A stretch of DNA of 64,000 nucleotides from Dromaius novaehollandiae (lineage: Eukaryota > Chordata > Aves > Casuariiformes > Dromaiidae), in assembly GCF_036370855.1 (NCBI RefSeq), contig NC_088100.1:31942563-32006562 (forward strand). The letters run 5' to 3'. Of this stretch, positions 14,250 through 28,619 are shown one piece after another (position 1 is the first letter of the stretch; each line of letters opens with the position of its first letter). The notes under the pieces are model-generated. The model was not told where the DNA came from and made no database searches. It was given only the letters and a program-made list of their open reading frames with translations. The position numbers and the translations under genes are program-made.

Positions 14250-14888
14250 AATGAGCCAGCAGTGGGCCTCTGTGGGGGGCACACATCCTGGGCTACATTA
14301 AGCAGAGCGTTTCCAGCAGGTCAAGGGAGGTGATCCCCTCTGCTCAGTACTGGTGAAGCCACATCTGGAGTGCTGGGTCCAGTTTTGGGCTTCCCAGTAC
14401 AACAGAGTTATGAACATACTGGAGCAAGTCCAGCGAAGGGCTGCGAAGGTGATGAAGGGAGTGGAGCATCTGACATATGAGGAGAGGCCAAGAAAGCTGG
14501 GACTGTTTAGCCTGGAGAAGAGAAGGCCCGGGGGGGATCTTATAAATGTGTATAAATACCTCATGGGGAGGAGTAAAGAAGGCAGAGCCAGGCTCATCTC
14601 AGTGGCATCCTGTGAAAGGACAAGAAGCAAAGGGCACAAACTGAAATACAGGAAATTCCATTTGAACGTTAAGAAAAGAAAACTTTTCTTTTTTTTTTAC
14701 TGTGGGGGTGATTAAGCACTGGGCAGGTTGTCCAGAGAGGTTGTGTCTCCATCCTTGGAGATATTCAAAACCCAACTGGATGTGGTCCTGAACAACATGC
14801 TCTAGCTGACCTTGCTCTGAGCAGTGGGTTTGGACTAGATGATCTCCAGAGGTCGCTTCCTACCACAGCAGTTCTGTGATTCTATGAA
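14250..14888 (+). mobile_element. CR1 LINE, 5'-truncated 3' end copy
   Basis: About 640 bp match the 3' end of avian CR1. It starts in the C-terminal part of the reverse transcriptase frame. Translation from 14,353 reads through typical CR1 blocks: HLECWVQFW, then ILEQVQRRAAKVMKG, YEERPRKLGLFSLEKRR and DLINVYKYL. The frame is still open for 120 codons. It is followed by the characteristic 3' tail (tggactagatgatctccaga) and ends in the ATTCTATGA-type terminal octamer near 14,880-14,888. Like most CR1 copies it is 5' truncated and has no poly(A) tail. It cannot move by itself. Confidence 0.93.
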
Positions 14889-15904
14889 AATGGAACCTCA
14901 GATTAAGGTTGTGCTTAGAAGTCACCAATCAGTTTGTATAGTAACAACCTGAACAAATCAATAAAAGAAAATACACAAATCATATAACATATGACTGATT
15001 TCTACAATGTGCTAATCCTACTTGCCTACGGAATCAGTCAGGAATGAGACCCTGCAAATCTGAAATTTATTGGCTGACTATTATTCAAACCTTTGTCTTC
15101 CTGCTTTGACATACATACAGAATTACAGAATAATTGTATTTATTAGATTTACTTCATTCTGAGCTGGTGTTGCACATGCCCTTTTACAATTCAGGGTGAT
15201 CTGAGGCTGTATTTGCATATGCCTTTACATAAGCATACACTCATTCACAGCTTTAGAACTGTTATTGAAAAAATGAATACTTATTTTGCAGAGTGCTGTG
15301 AGCTCAAGACAGCTCTTCCTATTAAAAGCTAGGAGGGTCTCTCTTAAGGCCTACAGGATCAAACCTCAGGCAGAAGCAAGGTATCCCCTTTAGGATGTTT
15401 TGGTCTAGAGAAAATGAACAAGAAGAACCATTCAGGGAGCATGAAGAAAAGCAGAGAGTTGAACTGTGTAGCAAATTTCCGCAGTTACGGATGCATCTGG
15501 TCGTGCCATAAGGAGTTATGTAGTGTAGTGATCTGAATCAGCCAGTCTGAACCCTGGCTCTATCTGTAGTGATAGGAGCCCAATCATTCACACAATGGTA
15601 TGAGAATTTAACGTGAAACATGAGTTATGCTCATATTCAAAGAGTAACACATTCAGGTCACTGATTTCCAGGGAGTACAGAAATATAACCCAGGCTTACC
15701 AGCTTTCACAAGAGTAACATCCCTAGAAACAGCAGCAGCAACATCAGACAAAATGGGAGGTAATGGACTTTGTAGTAACTCAGAGTGTGGTCCAGATGGG
15801 CGGCTAAATGAATTCAGCCCCAGGAAAAAACAGCCAGCTTGACTAAACCACAAATAATGGTAGACAATGATCCAGAAATGTTTTAGAAACACAAAATACT
15901 TTAA
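14889..15904. other. Spacer between two converging CR1 copies
   Basis: About 1 kb of unique-looking AT-rich DNA between the 3' ends of oppositely oriented CR1 insertions. No gene or structure recognised. Confidence 0.6.
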
Positions 15905-18110
15905 ATTGCAAGGGCTCTCTCTAGGTAACCTAGTCTATATCCTTCTCAGAGTGGAGACAACATCCAAGTTAGGTCAGATTGTTTAGGGCCGTTTCCAGCT
16001 GAGTTTTGAATATCTCCAACGATGGAGATTCTGCAGCCCCTCTGAGCAGTCAGCTCGCATGCTTAACCAACCTCACTGTGATTTTTTTTTTTTTTCATAT
16101 ATGTAGCTGGAATTTCCCTTGCTGTAATTTGTGTCTGTTGTCTCTTGTTCTTCCATGTGCACTACCAATGGCAGTCTGGATCTATCTTTCCTTTTACGCT
16201 GTGGTAAACTGCAGTTAGATCTATTTAGATTTCTTCTCCAAGCTAAATAAGCCCAATTCACATATCTTCACATCATGTATCATGCTCCAGCCCCTAGCCA
16301 TTGTGGTAATGAGTCGCTGGACTGTCTCCACCTTATCAATATCTCTTTTATACTGGGGACCCCAAAACTGGGCACAACATCCTATAAGTGCCCTCAAAGC
16401 ACCAGAAAGAAAGTAATATTGCGCTTGCTGACTTCACTAACACAGTCAGTATGCACCTACCTTTCATTGCTGCAAGTCCGCCATGGTCCTTTTCTGTGGC
16501 GCTGCTCCTTAGCTCACAGTCTATACTGCTACATGAGTCTTTTCCCTCCCAGTTGCAAGAATTTGTATTTGTCTTTGTTGAGTTCATGAGTTTCTGTTGG
16601 CTTCTATCTCCAGCTTGTCAAGGCCTCTCTGAATGGCAGCTCTCCCCTTCAGTTTATTTAATAGTCCTCCCAGTCTGAGGTCTCCAGGCAGCTTGATCAG
16701 GAGGTATTCTGTCCCATTATCCAGGCAGTTGATTAACAGATGTTAAACAGCATCAGGTCCCAGGAACGTCACTCATAACCAGTTGCCAATTAGATTTTGA
16801 ACCATTAAGCCTGATGTTCCAGCCAGTTTTTCACCTGGTTGTAGTTTACGCATCCAGTCCATATGTTCCCAACTTGGCTACAAGGATGCTGTAGGAGACA
16901 TCATCAAAAGCCTTGCAAAAGTCAAGGCAAATGACATTCCCAGTGAATCTGCTGACAGTCATGTCCTTTCAGAAAGCATAATATTTGGTCTGGCACAATT
17001 TGCCCCTGTTAAATCTATGTTAGGAGTTTCAAATGACCTTCTTGTCCTTCATGTGTCTTGAACTAGTTTCCATGAGGATCTGCTCCATAACTTCCTAGGG
17101 TTCAAGGTGGGGCTGACTGGCCTGTAGTTCCCCAGATCCTCCTTGATCTTTCTGAAGATGTCTTTTTCCAATTATCAGGAACGTCCCCCTGTCATCATGA
17201 CCTTTCAAAGATCACAGAGGGAGGCCTCAGAATGACATCAGCACCCTCAGGTGCATCCTGTCTGGTCCAATGGACCTGTGCATGTCCATTTGGATTAAAT
17301 GGTCCCTAACTCAATCATCCTTTACTGTGGAAAGTACCACCATTCTCCAAACTCAACTACTGGGCATAGAGATCTAGGGGGCCTCAGCGAGCAGTCCTTT
17401 CCAGGAAAGATGAGGCAAAGAAGGCAATGAGTACTTCAGACTTTGCTGTGTCCTTATTCATGTTGGCAGCTCACCCCATCCAGCAGCAGGCAAAAACTTT
17501 CTTTGTCCTTCCTTTTGTTTCTGATATACCTGTAGCAGCCCTTCTTGTTGCCCTTCACTTCTTTTTCCAGTTCTAACTCCATCTGAGTTTTGGCCTTCCT
17601 AATTCCATCTCTCTACATCAGAGTGGTGCTTTTATATCCCTCCCTGATATCCTGTCCCCACTTCCACATTCTTTACACTTCCTTTTTTTGCATTAGCCTG
17701 ACCTCCTGCTATGCTTGATCATTTTCTTGCATACTGGGATAGACAATTTTGCTTTGAGTAGGTTGTCCCTGAAGATAAACCAGCTTTACTGGACTTCTTT
17801 GCCTCTCAGGGCAGCCTCTTATGGGATCCTATCCGTTCCCTGCGCAAGACAAAATCTGCACTCCTGAACTCCAGAGTTGTAGTGTTTGCTTTCCTCACTT
17901 GCTTTCCTCAATATCCTAAACTCCATCATCTCATGGTAACTGTGGACAAGGCTGCCATCAGCCTTCACATCCTCAATTCGTTCTTCCTTATTGCTGAGCA
18001 GTAGGTCCAGCAAAGCACCTCCCTACTCTGTTTGTCCAGTGCCTGCTATGATAGATAACCACATTGCCTAGATCAGACTAGGAATCCTATCTAGGTTCAG
18101 CTGACACCCT
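15905..18110 (-). mobile_element. CR1 LINE copy with decayed endonuclease-RT frame (minus strand)
   Basis: Reading the minus strand from about 18.1 kb downward gives CR1 ORF2 pieces in order. First is the endonuclease C-terminal region (LDLLLSNKEERIEDVK and HEMMEFRILRKASEE at 17,819-18,013). The linker comes next, then reverse transcriptase blocks: LGNYRPVSP-type near 17.13 kb, and KAFDDVSYSILVAKLG near 16.87-16.92 kb. The 3' region follows, with the LFSLEKK-like block near 16.23 kb and the tail complementary to gtttgaatatctccaacgatgg near 16.0 kb. About 2.2 kb survives, longer than a typical 5'-truncated CR1. Frameshifts and stops break the frame throughout. The 5' part of the element is missing. 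The borders are approximate. Confidence 0.88.
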
Positions 18111-21100
18111 GGCTAAACGCACTACTGGTAATGTGAAACACCAGCTATTGAGTGAGAAATAGTTATCTGTAACCTATCATTTCCAAAATAGCCATCCTCA
18201 CTCAGTTCCAGTATTGAAAAAGAAGAGGTAGGTGCATTTCCCTCAAGGAGTTATATATGAATCATCTCACATTTTGCCAGCTTGACTGCCACATCAACAT
18301 CCTGATTTCCTGTTAAGGTAAGAAACCTGCAAAACTGTCTCTGACATGTCACAAGACTTCATTCTGAAGAATGAAAGGCTTCTAAAAAAGTCTAAGGGAA
18401 GATATTTAATTAAGAGATAGGTCCACCAATGTGAGATACTTTATCTGGAATCAGTGATCAAGAAAAGTCGATCAAGAAGAACAATAGACTTCATGCTGTG
18501 ATGGGAAAAGATATTCCACCTGTGCTATTTAGAAAAATGAATTTATAGTTATCATTGGCTACTCTGCCCTTGAATAGTTACTCCAGGTGCTGATTTGTGC
18601 ATCAGTTTTTCTAACTGCATACTTACCCAACCCAAGATCACAGGCTGAACCGCAACCTAATAAGAAAAGGCAGGTGAGCATCCCTCCTAATAGCAAAGCA
18701 AAAAATGAAAAGAACCCAAATGAAAAGATTTAATTTTGAGGTTTCATATTTGTTGGCATATCACACCAAAGGATGCAATTTGAGCTCTATCTGTGACTAG
18801 TACATCAAGAGGACTTCCTGTGGGCATAGGAGAATATATCCTTTGGGTAGTGGTCATCTTATTTCAGACTAGCCTTAGGATATCAAGATCCTGGATTATG
18901 GATCTTCATTACAGTGGTAAAGAGAAGCATGATATCTTATCTGTGTCTTGCTTTATTTTTTGTGATTCTAGGTTGCTCCTTTAATAGCAGCTCTCTGGAG
19001 AGCTTCTGAACAAATGGCACTGAGCATGTAATTCTCTCTCAAACTACAGTTAAACCTAGGCTGAAGGATCAAACTTTACCTGCAGTCACTGTAAAATTAA
19101 AAGAAAAAACAGATCACTCTCCTGGCAATTCCGACATAATATCTTTTTTCAGTTCATAACAGATGTGCTTTAAACATATCATGAGAGCAAAGGAACAAAA
19201 AACATGGTTTCCCAGGTGAAGTTTCATTTTCCTTCATCCTTACTAAGAAACAGCTGGAATGCAGATAATGCACACTCCTCTAATTTCCTATACATTCTCA
19301 TTATGGTTAATGACCTAGTCAGTGCAATTTTTAACTTTATCTGTTCTTTGCATGTATCTACACGTCTTCATTTTCTTAGAATTTCTTAAAATATTTTTGA
19401 TCTCCTTTACGAGGAAAGAAATCCTTACCTGGTCACAAAAAGATCACTCCTCAACAGCAGACCTGTCTAGTTCCATTAAGATAAAAATTATTTAGGCTCA
19501 AGAAATCAGGATATTTGAAAACAAGAAAATTGAAGATTATATGTACAAGGCTTCATTTAAATAACCTATTTTCTTCACATCATTAGTCTCACCTTGATAT
19601 CGTTGTCAGAGAGCAATGATTCAGACAGGATGGAATAGAATCATGAGATGCATATCGAAATAGAGACACTGGCCCAAACATGAGGAAGACTGTAGGTTTC
19701 ATGAACTTTCCGGCCTTGTGATATTTACTAATTATGGAGTTCTGAATAAACTTAACCATTTTACTCTATGGGACAAAGTTTTTTCTGATTCCCTTCCAAC
19801 TCCTTTGAGACAATTTATAGCTGCAGGGCACACTGGAAGGAAAATTCAGTGAGCTGTCCAAATGCATAATTGAAACTGCATGATCATAGGATCTTGTCCG
19901 GGGGTCAAGGCAGTGGTGAGGTATTCCTGTACCGGTAGGATATCAAGTGCTTTACTGGTTTAGATGTTATAGAATGTAAATGTAGAAAAAATGGCAAAAA
20001 GAGAGATTAACAATTATTGTGACAGGAAGTTCAGCATTTTGACAGCGATTCAGAGATGACAAATTAAAGGCACAAATAAGCAAAACCAAGAAGGTTCAGA
20101 CTTAAATATCAGAAATACGATTTGGAAGCAATGTAGGGGTCAAGATCAAGATAAGTCCTAAAAGAATTAATCTCATACCCAGAAAGACTTTATCTTGAAG
20201 GACCAAATAGAAATGTCAAAGAATGAAAATAAATGATGCATGATCTGTGAAAATGGAAGAAGAGACTGGAATTAAACGCAATGATGTTTGTTTGACTTTC
20301 ATATAGACTGTTTTCCATCATAAGACAGTGAAGACTGAAAAGAACAAATAAAGACAGAAGCAATGTGGGGTACTGTAAATGAGGAAAAGCTGTAAAGTTC
20401 CTCCCCAAAATAATAATAATAAAAAAATACCATGAAATCAAAAGTCAAAACAGGATATTGAGTATTGGCATCTTTTTAAAAATACTCAAGGAGAGAATGA
20501 TCAAGAGTCTTAATTCTAAATTTTTAAATAAATCAAGTATTCTGAATATCTATCCAACAAAAGCATGAGATCTGTGTTTTATGAAAGCTCAGCAGGCACA
20601 TTCAAAATCAGCAGGAAGACCACCCCAAGGTGTATATGAACACAAGGAATGGCATTATCACTAGTGATTCTATGAAACTGCTTGAAAAGGATACTTTAGA
20701 GATGGGATAGCCGAAAGACTTAAGATTGAGACATGCTTGTTCAGAAGGAGGAGTTTGAATGAAGCTAGAAAGTTAATATATATGTTACTGTGACAAACCA
20801 AAGGAAAGGTGGGTGGAGACAGAACAACTGTATGTGGGACCCTTCCCTTGTTATTCATAAAGGGGATGAGTGGTTTACTAAATAAGATTCAGAGGCAGAT
20901 GTCTAAGAAAGTGATGGGGATATCAGGCAGAAGTAGGGAATTGTTTAGCAAAAGCAAAGTTGAGTTGGGGAGGAGAATGGTCATTAATGAAAGACTCAGA
21001 GATCAAGTCAAAGAACTAAGGTAAAATCAAGGATGTGATACCAGAAGTGAAGGCATAAAATATACTGACGAATTTTGCTGTATCATCTTACTGCCAACCA

Positions 21101-24100
21101 AGCATTTCACCATCTACCTCCACCACCATTTTCAATTATTTTGCTTACATGCCATTATTGCCTTTTTAGGATAACATTGATGTATTTACAATATTATTAA
21201 GCATAAACTTAAATTATTTTTTTTCTTTGGAAAAATAATTAAACTTCTTATCCATGCTACAGCATATCATGGTGCATTTTTAATTTGGAAAGAAAAAAGG
21301 TTAATACTAAATTACACTAATAACCAAAGTAATACTAGTAATTTTAAAATGAAAAAGATGAGAGTTCATTGATAGTGAGAAAATAGTCTATAACAGCAGG
21401 TAGCATAAGATTTCATTTCATGGAAGAAGTCTATTCCGTGTCTCCTTCAGATTTAATTTGCTATATTCATATAAAAAAGTGAAACTTCATAACATGTACA
21501 TACATGAGCCTATTGGCTGTTCTCTGATGTTGCATTGTCCCCAGCCTCCACCTCATGTGTAACCCCAGTTGCATATGGCACTTAGCTTGTAAAGTTCCCA
21601 AGGAAGCATCTTGGGCTTTCTTCATGAAACAGTTCCTGCCCAAGCACGCCCAGGTAGAGCGCTCCTGGACCTGAACCCCGTGCACACCTACAGCTGCCAT
21701 GACCACATGTAAATACCTAAAACACAGAATCAGGCACAACTGAGATATCGGCAAAATCAGGACATTTAGTTTGGGCTTTAGGAATTCTGGGGACATAATC
21801 TAGAGCAAGAGGTTCCCAACATTAGTCTGTTTGCCAACAACAGGCTTTGGTTAAACTGCATTTACATTTAGGCAGCTGTCACATACTACTTTTTAGTTGT
21901 TTCTGTAGCACAAGGCATGTGTGCACCACAGTTTAGGGATACCACAATTTGGAAATCTTTCTTTTGGAACTGAATGATTTTATTTGATTCAGTCTGTTTG
22001 TAAGAAGTTTTGGCAAATATATTTGTCTTTCCTAAGGTTTTCTATAGCAATATTTTCAGCTTGTCCATCTAGTTGAGACACTTCCAGCTCAGCATACTTC
22101 TTTCTTTGAATACAGCTAGTATCAAGCTGTAGGACCAGCACAATTAATGTATTGTTACTACTTGTGGTTCTACTGTTATTTTAGCAGGATGTAGAAAAAC
22201 ACTGAGGGAGAAGGACAATGTTTAAGCAGTATTTTCTCCTTCCAGATCTTTGAGAAGAATTTGTTCATGCTTATGATAAGGGCATGACAAGGCTTCTCAT
22301 ATGCAAACTGGAATACCTGAAGCCTAACCCATGGTTAACCTAACCCTACAGCCTGGTGAGGCTGCCTTGGCATGACCAGTGTGTGTGGTCGCTCATGTCA
22401 GAGAGGCAATTATTTGTCATCCATCTCTACCAGCTTCCTCAAGATATTTTAATGCCTGAAGATTTCAAGCACTGCTCCCTAAACCATGCTGCTTGTGGAA
22501 CTTGCAAGGGTGAGCAAAATCCTGTTGTACCCTTCTGCCCAGCAAGACAGCATCATCTAACATGTGTTTTGGCTCACCTCAGCAACCTAAATGTTAGATG
22601 CATTTTCACTACAGGGTGGACGGAACAAAGTCTTCTTTAAAGGAAAATCATGTTTCCTCCCTTATCTCCAGCAATTGGAATACCTCTGTCAATATCTCAT
22701 GCAGTTGAGTCCAGAGTCAAAGCACATACTGGACATAAGGGTTTTATGTGGAGACAGTTAAGCTGAATCAACGAATAAAACACAGGTTCGAGCTAGGGAT
22801 AAGCTTTTACAGGATATGTGCTTTAGAACGACAACACTATAGCAACAGTGAGGACAATGACAGATGTACTAGAGTGATTCTGGGAAAAAATTAACTTCCT
22901 CAGGATCTAATTTGAGTATGGTTGTTTGTTTTAACAGAGACATTTTATAAATATATTCCAAATAGTGCCAATCACTTGTAAAGCAATCCCAGAATGATAT
23001 GTACTCAATTATAGGTAGTGTCCCTGTGTGAATTCTGGAAGACTTTTTGTTGAGCCGTTTAAAGCTGGACTATATAAATACCTAGACAGCACTTTATAGA
23101 GAAAACCATACCCTGAGAAGAGTATTACTTTAATGACTTAATAAAAGTTTTAATTTTTTAATTTGTATGACAGAGGCATCTCATAGTGTACATAACTAGA
23201 CAGCTGAAAAAATACACACATTTTACTTACTATATTTAGTAACAGCCTCCTAGGAATGTGATAATATTCATTTTCTTTTTCTTCTGTGCTTCTGGATTAT
23301 TTTCCACAATATTTCTAGGGCTGTATTTAAAAAATGAATTATCTAGATCTAATCCACATTATCCCAGTGAAAAATGTGTTACTCCCTTACTAGTAGGACC
23401 ACTTAAATGTTTATGGATCTGCTACCATTTAACAAGCGAGTAGATCCCTTAAATTCTAATTCTAAAGACTCACAAATATAGAGCCAAAGTTCAGGGAACA
23501 CTCATAACCAGGCGAAGGTTAGTGTTATAAATGATTCGCTTTCTCTTCTGCACAGTAACACTACTGGCAGAGTCATCAGACGTGTATTATGCTGAATGTA
23601 TAATAGAAATTGCTGGGAAATAGTTCTCTGCCTTTACAATTATGAGGTAGTGCTGCATAGCAGGAGTGGGTCTGTGGAGTAAAACAATTTGTGCTGAGGA
23701 CCTGATGCAGATGCTATATATGTTTCAGAGATTTTTACTCTAAACCTGGTTGCACCCATGAACTGAATGCTTATTAGCAGCGAGAGTGCGTGAAGTACAC
23801 AGTCCCACCATGCATATTTCGTTTAGGACTCATCTTACATGTTCGGTGATTGCTCCTTGATGCGAACTGAAGTGCAGCAACTGTGCTAACTGGGCAAAGT
23901 GCCCCAAAAGTGCTGCTCCAGTCTGAGCTAAAATGCTAAAGTAAACATGCCCTATCAGGGATTCCTCACATAGAGCTTTGGGCAATGATGATAATGTATG
24001 ATCACTGTTAAGTCTGCGATATAGTTTCTTGGAGATATAATGATAGGGAGTAACAAGATTCTTAATATAAAAGGACTAAGTTAAAGGCTGCACAGAGTAT

Positions 24101-27100
24101 TTTTTTTACTTTTAACAAGTGAATATTTTAATATTCTGTCACAAACTTTGTTACAAGAGCATGATAGAGTGATGTTTATATTATGAAAAATGTAATTAAA
24201 AATTAAGCATCAGATGAGATCAGGTCTGTGGTTTTCCAGGCATAGGACAAAAAAAAAAATCTTCATGATCTTTAGGCAAAAATAATCCTCACTCTAGCTG
24301 GCACTGCAAATGTTACTGAAAAGCAGAGACTGCAGTAGTGCCAGCAACTGCTCGAGGGGAAGCATTAACAAGTGGATTCTGTCTCTAATACTCCTTCAAA
24401 GGCCTGTTGTTCAGGGAAGCTCTGTGAAGTTGAGAAGCCGATCTGGAAGGAGCAAGGAGATGAGCTGTATAACCTCAATAACCCTTAACCTACTAGGCAA
24501 AACTGCTCTAGATCTGCTAACATTTCCAGAAGGTAGAAATGAAGGGTAAGATTTGCCCTGAAGTAATAAAATAATGTGGAAAGTTACTTCAGTATGTCAA
24601 AGGTCGGATAATGAAAGCAAGGGAGAGAACAAATGAGGGAGGGCTGGATGGTTCACTGATTTGTTTGTATATTCCATATAAACAGAAAAGAAGGATTTTT
24701 CGTGTTCTCTGCAACCAACACTGATAAACCATACAAATGCTATCAAAACCAAGAATTTCCTCAGGAGTTACAACTTCAGTGTTTGCATAGCTTTCAGATG
24801 TAGAGTGAAAGCAGTAGGAACTTACTTACCCAAATCAATAAATATAAGGAAACATAAGGAAAGTAAAATGTCTTAAAATCTGGCATGTTAAGATACTGTG
24901 ATCTATTATGATCCTATAAGATTATGCTCAATTACATACTATAGCAGGTATATGGTTATAGATACATATATAAATATAGAAACATATAGCACATAATTAC
25001 ATGTTATTTTGCTCCCGCATTACACCTTAATATGCACATTCAAAAATATTTAGAATTTCAAAATCTTCAAACTTTTTTCACTTTCCTCCAGACTCTTTAT
25101 TCATTATCTGGAATTCCAGTTCCATTCTCACCCAATATGACCTGTAGGAATAATTTCTTGATTTTTTCTTTGGTAAAGTCCCTACTGAACACTTAATAAA
25201 CACTTAATCCTTACGAGGAATGGTATCAAAATATGCCTTGCCTGACAGATAGAAATTGCATAATTCTGCTCTCCCATTAATCACACCCTGTAAGTTTTCT
25301 ATGTCACACAATAAAGATGCCTTTTCTAAAAATGAAAATCTTTAGTTTTTATCCAGTGTAGATTTTTTTTGTTTTGCATTATTAACTCAATTTGAAACAG
25401 AACTCTAAGTTTCCATGCATGCAATTTATTCAGTAAAATAGACTGAGTTGCAGTATGTGCATAAATTCCTTAATGTTTTTGATTGTTTATCTGGCTTATC
25501 TGTTTAGCATAAGGGATATGGATAATTGTGAAAAGGAGTTAGTTAGCAGTGGGCTGAGAGGCTGTAAATATTTTGCCTACATATATTCTATGCATGAAAA
25601 GATTGCCAAGAAGGAAACATAATATACAAGCATCATTCTTCTTGCATATCATTGCAGGCTTTCACTCTGAAAGCACAGTGCTTTTACTGGTAAACTATAA
25701 TCCTCTTCCATTCTTCACAGAATAATGAAGAGCAATAAAAAGATAGTTCCATGAAATATTTTAATTTATGCAGATTTTAGAAACCAATTTGGTAAATGAG
25801 AAATTGCAAACATCTTTTTCAACATATTTTCCAATATCTTCAGGGCAAGTTGGATTCTGTTGATCATCACTATTATACTTTAACACTTACTCTCTCCAAA
25901 TTTCTCCATATTTTGCTGCTTTGTGCATGTATGTAATCTGAGCATGTCTTATATTTGTGTCTTTTTCACTGATGTTGTTAGTTGTTGCCATGAAGAGATC
26001 CATAACTCTACTGGATTTTCAGTCCTGTTGCATTTATTTCAGCTGTCTCTTGGTGGAAAGAATTAGAGTTCAGAATAAAATGCTGAGAAGATTAAACAGT
26101 TTCTTTTTAATATTATGGAAGGAAAGAATATGAGGAAAACATAATGCCTGTTCTTTCAGCACGGAAATCAGTGAGGAGGTTGCCTTTGAAGATCTGGCCT
26201 TCAAGGTATCAATGCCAGGAAAAATATTTAGGAAAGTCATCACAAAAAAAGAAGGAACTACTTTTGAAATGCATTTTAAACACACTAAAGTGCCTGAGGT
26301 ATAGAAAAGAAGAATTGTGCTCCTTGGAGGTATAGAAAGAAAAAGGTTTCTGTATCTGCAATAAGACTGTAAGAAGATGTAAAGACAATTCTGAGCACCT
26401 CCTGAAAAGTCTTTGCCTTCAAATCCCACAGGTGACAAAAGGAGTTCAAATCACTTTCTGAAAGAAACATGGTATTGTGCTCAACCTTTGTTTTGTAGAG
26501 GTTCAGGTAAAGACTTAAGTATGTTAAATCATCATCAAAGGCAGAAAGATCCAGAAAATGGAAAATACAGAAAAGAACTAGTAAGTGTTGTAACAGTATC
26601 TCTTTTTTTGTTATGTGTGCTGTTATTTTAAGTTTTATTTGCAGATAGGAAATAAGTGACTTTTTTGTTAGACATTTTTATTACTAGAATAAAACAATAA
26701 ATATAAATATTTTAATGCTTGACACCAAAAAAATGGACTTTTTAACGTAATTTTAAAAATTTGAACAGAATTGCAACTCAGTTTTAATGGTAATAATTTA
26801 ATCTAAAAGTTTTCATTAAAGCAACTCTACATTGCACTTGAAAAATTCATATCTGTAGGACTTTACTATTCATCCTTTCTGACATTCTACTACCAAATTG
26901 CCCTGTCACATTTTACATCACATTCATCTCAGATTAGTACATAATAACCCCCCAAAAAACTCCAGCAGTTTTTATTGTAACAGAAGTTTCAATCAGTTGT
27001 GTATAAAATAAAAACATATAAAATTACACTGCTTTAAACATACAATTCTGAAAATTACCATAGTTACTACTATATCATTTTTAGCTCTTGCTACTGTTTT

Positions 27101-28305
27101 TAGATTTGTTTTAATATTTTTGTTGCACCAAAAATATGCTAAGTGCTTTCCAAAGAGTCAATAAGCAATTATCATTCAGTCTCTCCATCATCTGTCACCA
27201 TATACACCCAGATAAGTTAGCAAAATTATGGAAATTTATATCATAAAAGAATACATATGAATATATATGCAGGCATGCAGGTGTATTGGTTCTATAATTT
27301 TTTTTAAGATATAGTTTTGTATACCAATCTGCCTATCTTTTATAATTACCCTTGTTTAAAAAAAAAATGAGAACTGCAAAGGTTTGGTTCTTACTGGAAT
27401 AGATTTTTAACATTATGGTTTCTCTTTAATCAAACCAAACTTCTAATTATAATTATGCATATTAATGGTTAAAAAAAAAAAAAAGAAAAGAACACAGACA
27501 TAATACCCTCACAAAATAGGTCATACATACTGCAGCTCAAGGATGCTTGACTTTATGTAAATTCTTAAAAGCCACCAAGACAAAAAGAAAAGGTTTAGCA
27601 AACACTAAATTTCTTCTAGCAGAAAAAATATTGTAGTGAATTTAAAGTAGATTTAAGAAAGCTTCTTGCAATATGCATATCACTTTGACATTTATAATTA
27701 TATTTGCAGTTCCTTGAAAATAGTATTGAAAGATAACTAAGTTGTTTTATTCCTTATCATTGCTCTGTTTCATTGAAATTGTGATTTTACAGACTGGAAC
27801 TGTGACCATATGTACATCTTAAGTTCACTGGGGACAATTTCATCTTGAATGAGAAAAGAAAACAATTTGAAATTACACACCACTATGTAGACTATTATTA
27901 TCTAGTCTTTTCATTTGTTTTAATCTGCCAGTCAGGAGCTGATCTTTAAAAGAGCATTAATAATATTCATGTAGAGGTATATGTTGCAAGAGATCGTATT
28001 ACAGGTAGATCTGACTAATTTGGCTCATTTTGAAAATTCTATTTCAGTTTTCAGCTGTTTCAAGAATGCATCATAGATTTTTGATCCACTTAGTAAAGTC
28101 TTTCACACAATAAGACATATGCATATTTTTAATACTAGAATACCAAAGTTATTCTATCTAGGATTTCATCTCATTTAAGGTCCTGTTCAGAAATCCCCAG
28201 ACTCCACGACATGTAAAAATATAAAAATTTCTATGATTCAGAGGAAAAGGTTCCTTTTAAGACCTTCTCCAGTTCTTTTTCCAATTGTTTCTTCAGGCAA
28301 CAGCA
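18111..28305. other. Gene-free AT-rich segment
   Basis: No coding gene, RNA gene or clear repeat family was recognised over about 10 kb. Open frames here are short and of chance character. Small AT-rich simple tracts occur (for example an AAT run near 20,409-20,420 and an A-run near 27,470-27,484). Confidence 0.55.
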
Positions 28306-28350
28306 CTTTTTTTCTTTCTTTCTTTCTTTCTTTCTTTCTTTTTTTTTTTT
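28306..28350 (+). repeat. CTTT tetranucleotide repeat plus poly(T)
   Basis: TTTC/CTTT units run into a T-run ending at 28,350. Simple repeat. Confidence 0.93.
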
Positions 28351-28592
28351 AATGACTCCCTCAGGGACTCTGTTGCAATGAGATGCAGAATTCTGTCCAG
28401 AATCATCTCATTTTTCCTGGATTGTTGATCACCAAAATCCTATTAATAGAACCAATGATCCTGCAGATCCTCTCTCTTTAAAAAAATAGTTGACATACCC
28501 AGTATTTTTCTATGAATTGTGCAATAATGCAATAAAACTGCTCAAACTGTCGCTTCTTTCTTCTGCTGGGCCCTTTGTTGGAAGCATGAAGT

Positions 28593-28619
28593 CTTTGGCC
28601 TCTATTTTTAAGGCCAAAG
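28593..28619. repeat. 9-base inverted repeat (hairpin)
   Basis: CTTTGGCCT and AGGCCAAAG flank a 9-base AT-rich loop. It is not followed by a T-run and is unlikely to be a functional terminator. Listed as a structural feature only. Confidence 0.4.

Noticed and set aside
22330..22352. Interstitial telomere-like sequence (aacctaaccctac)
   Set aside because: Only about two imperfect units; not a tandem TTAGGG array.
26070..26438. Minus-strand 122-codon frame
   Set aside because: Length is within chance expectation for a 64 kb window. No motif, no splice context.
28593..28619. Hairpin as a transcription terminator
   Set aside because: Vertebrate nuclear context and no following T-run; hairpin terminators are not expected here.
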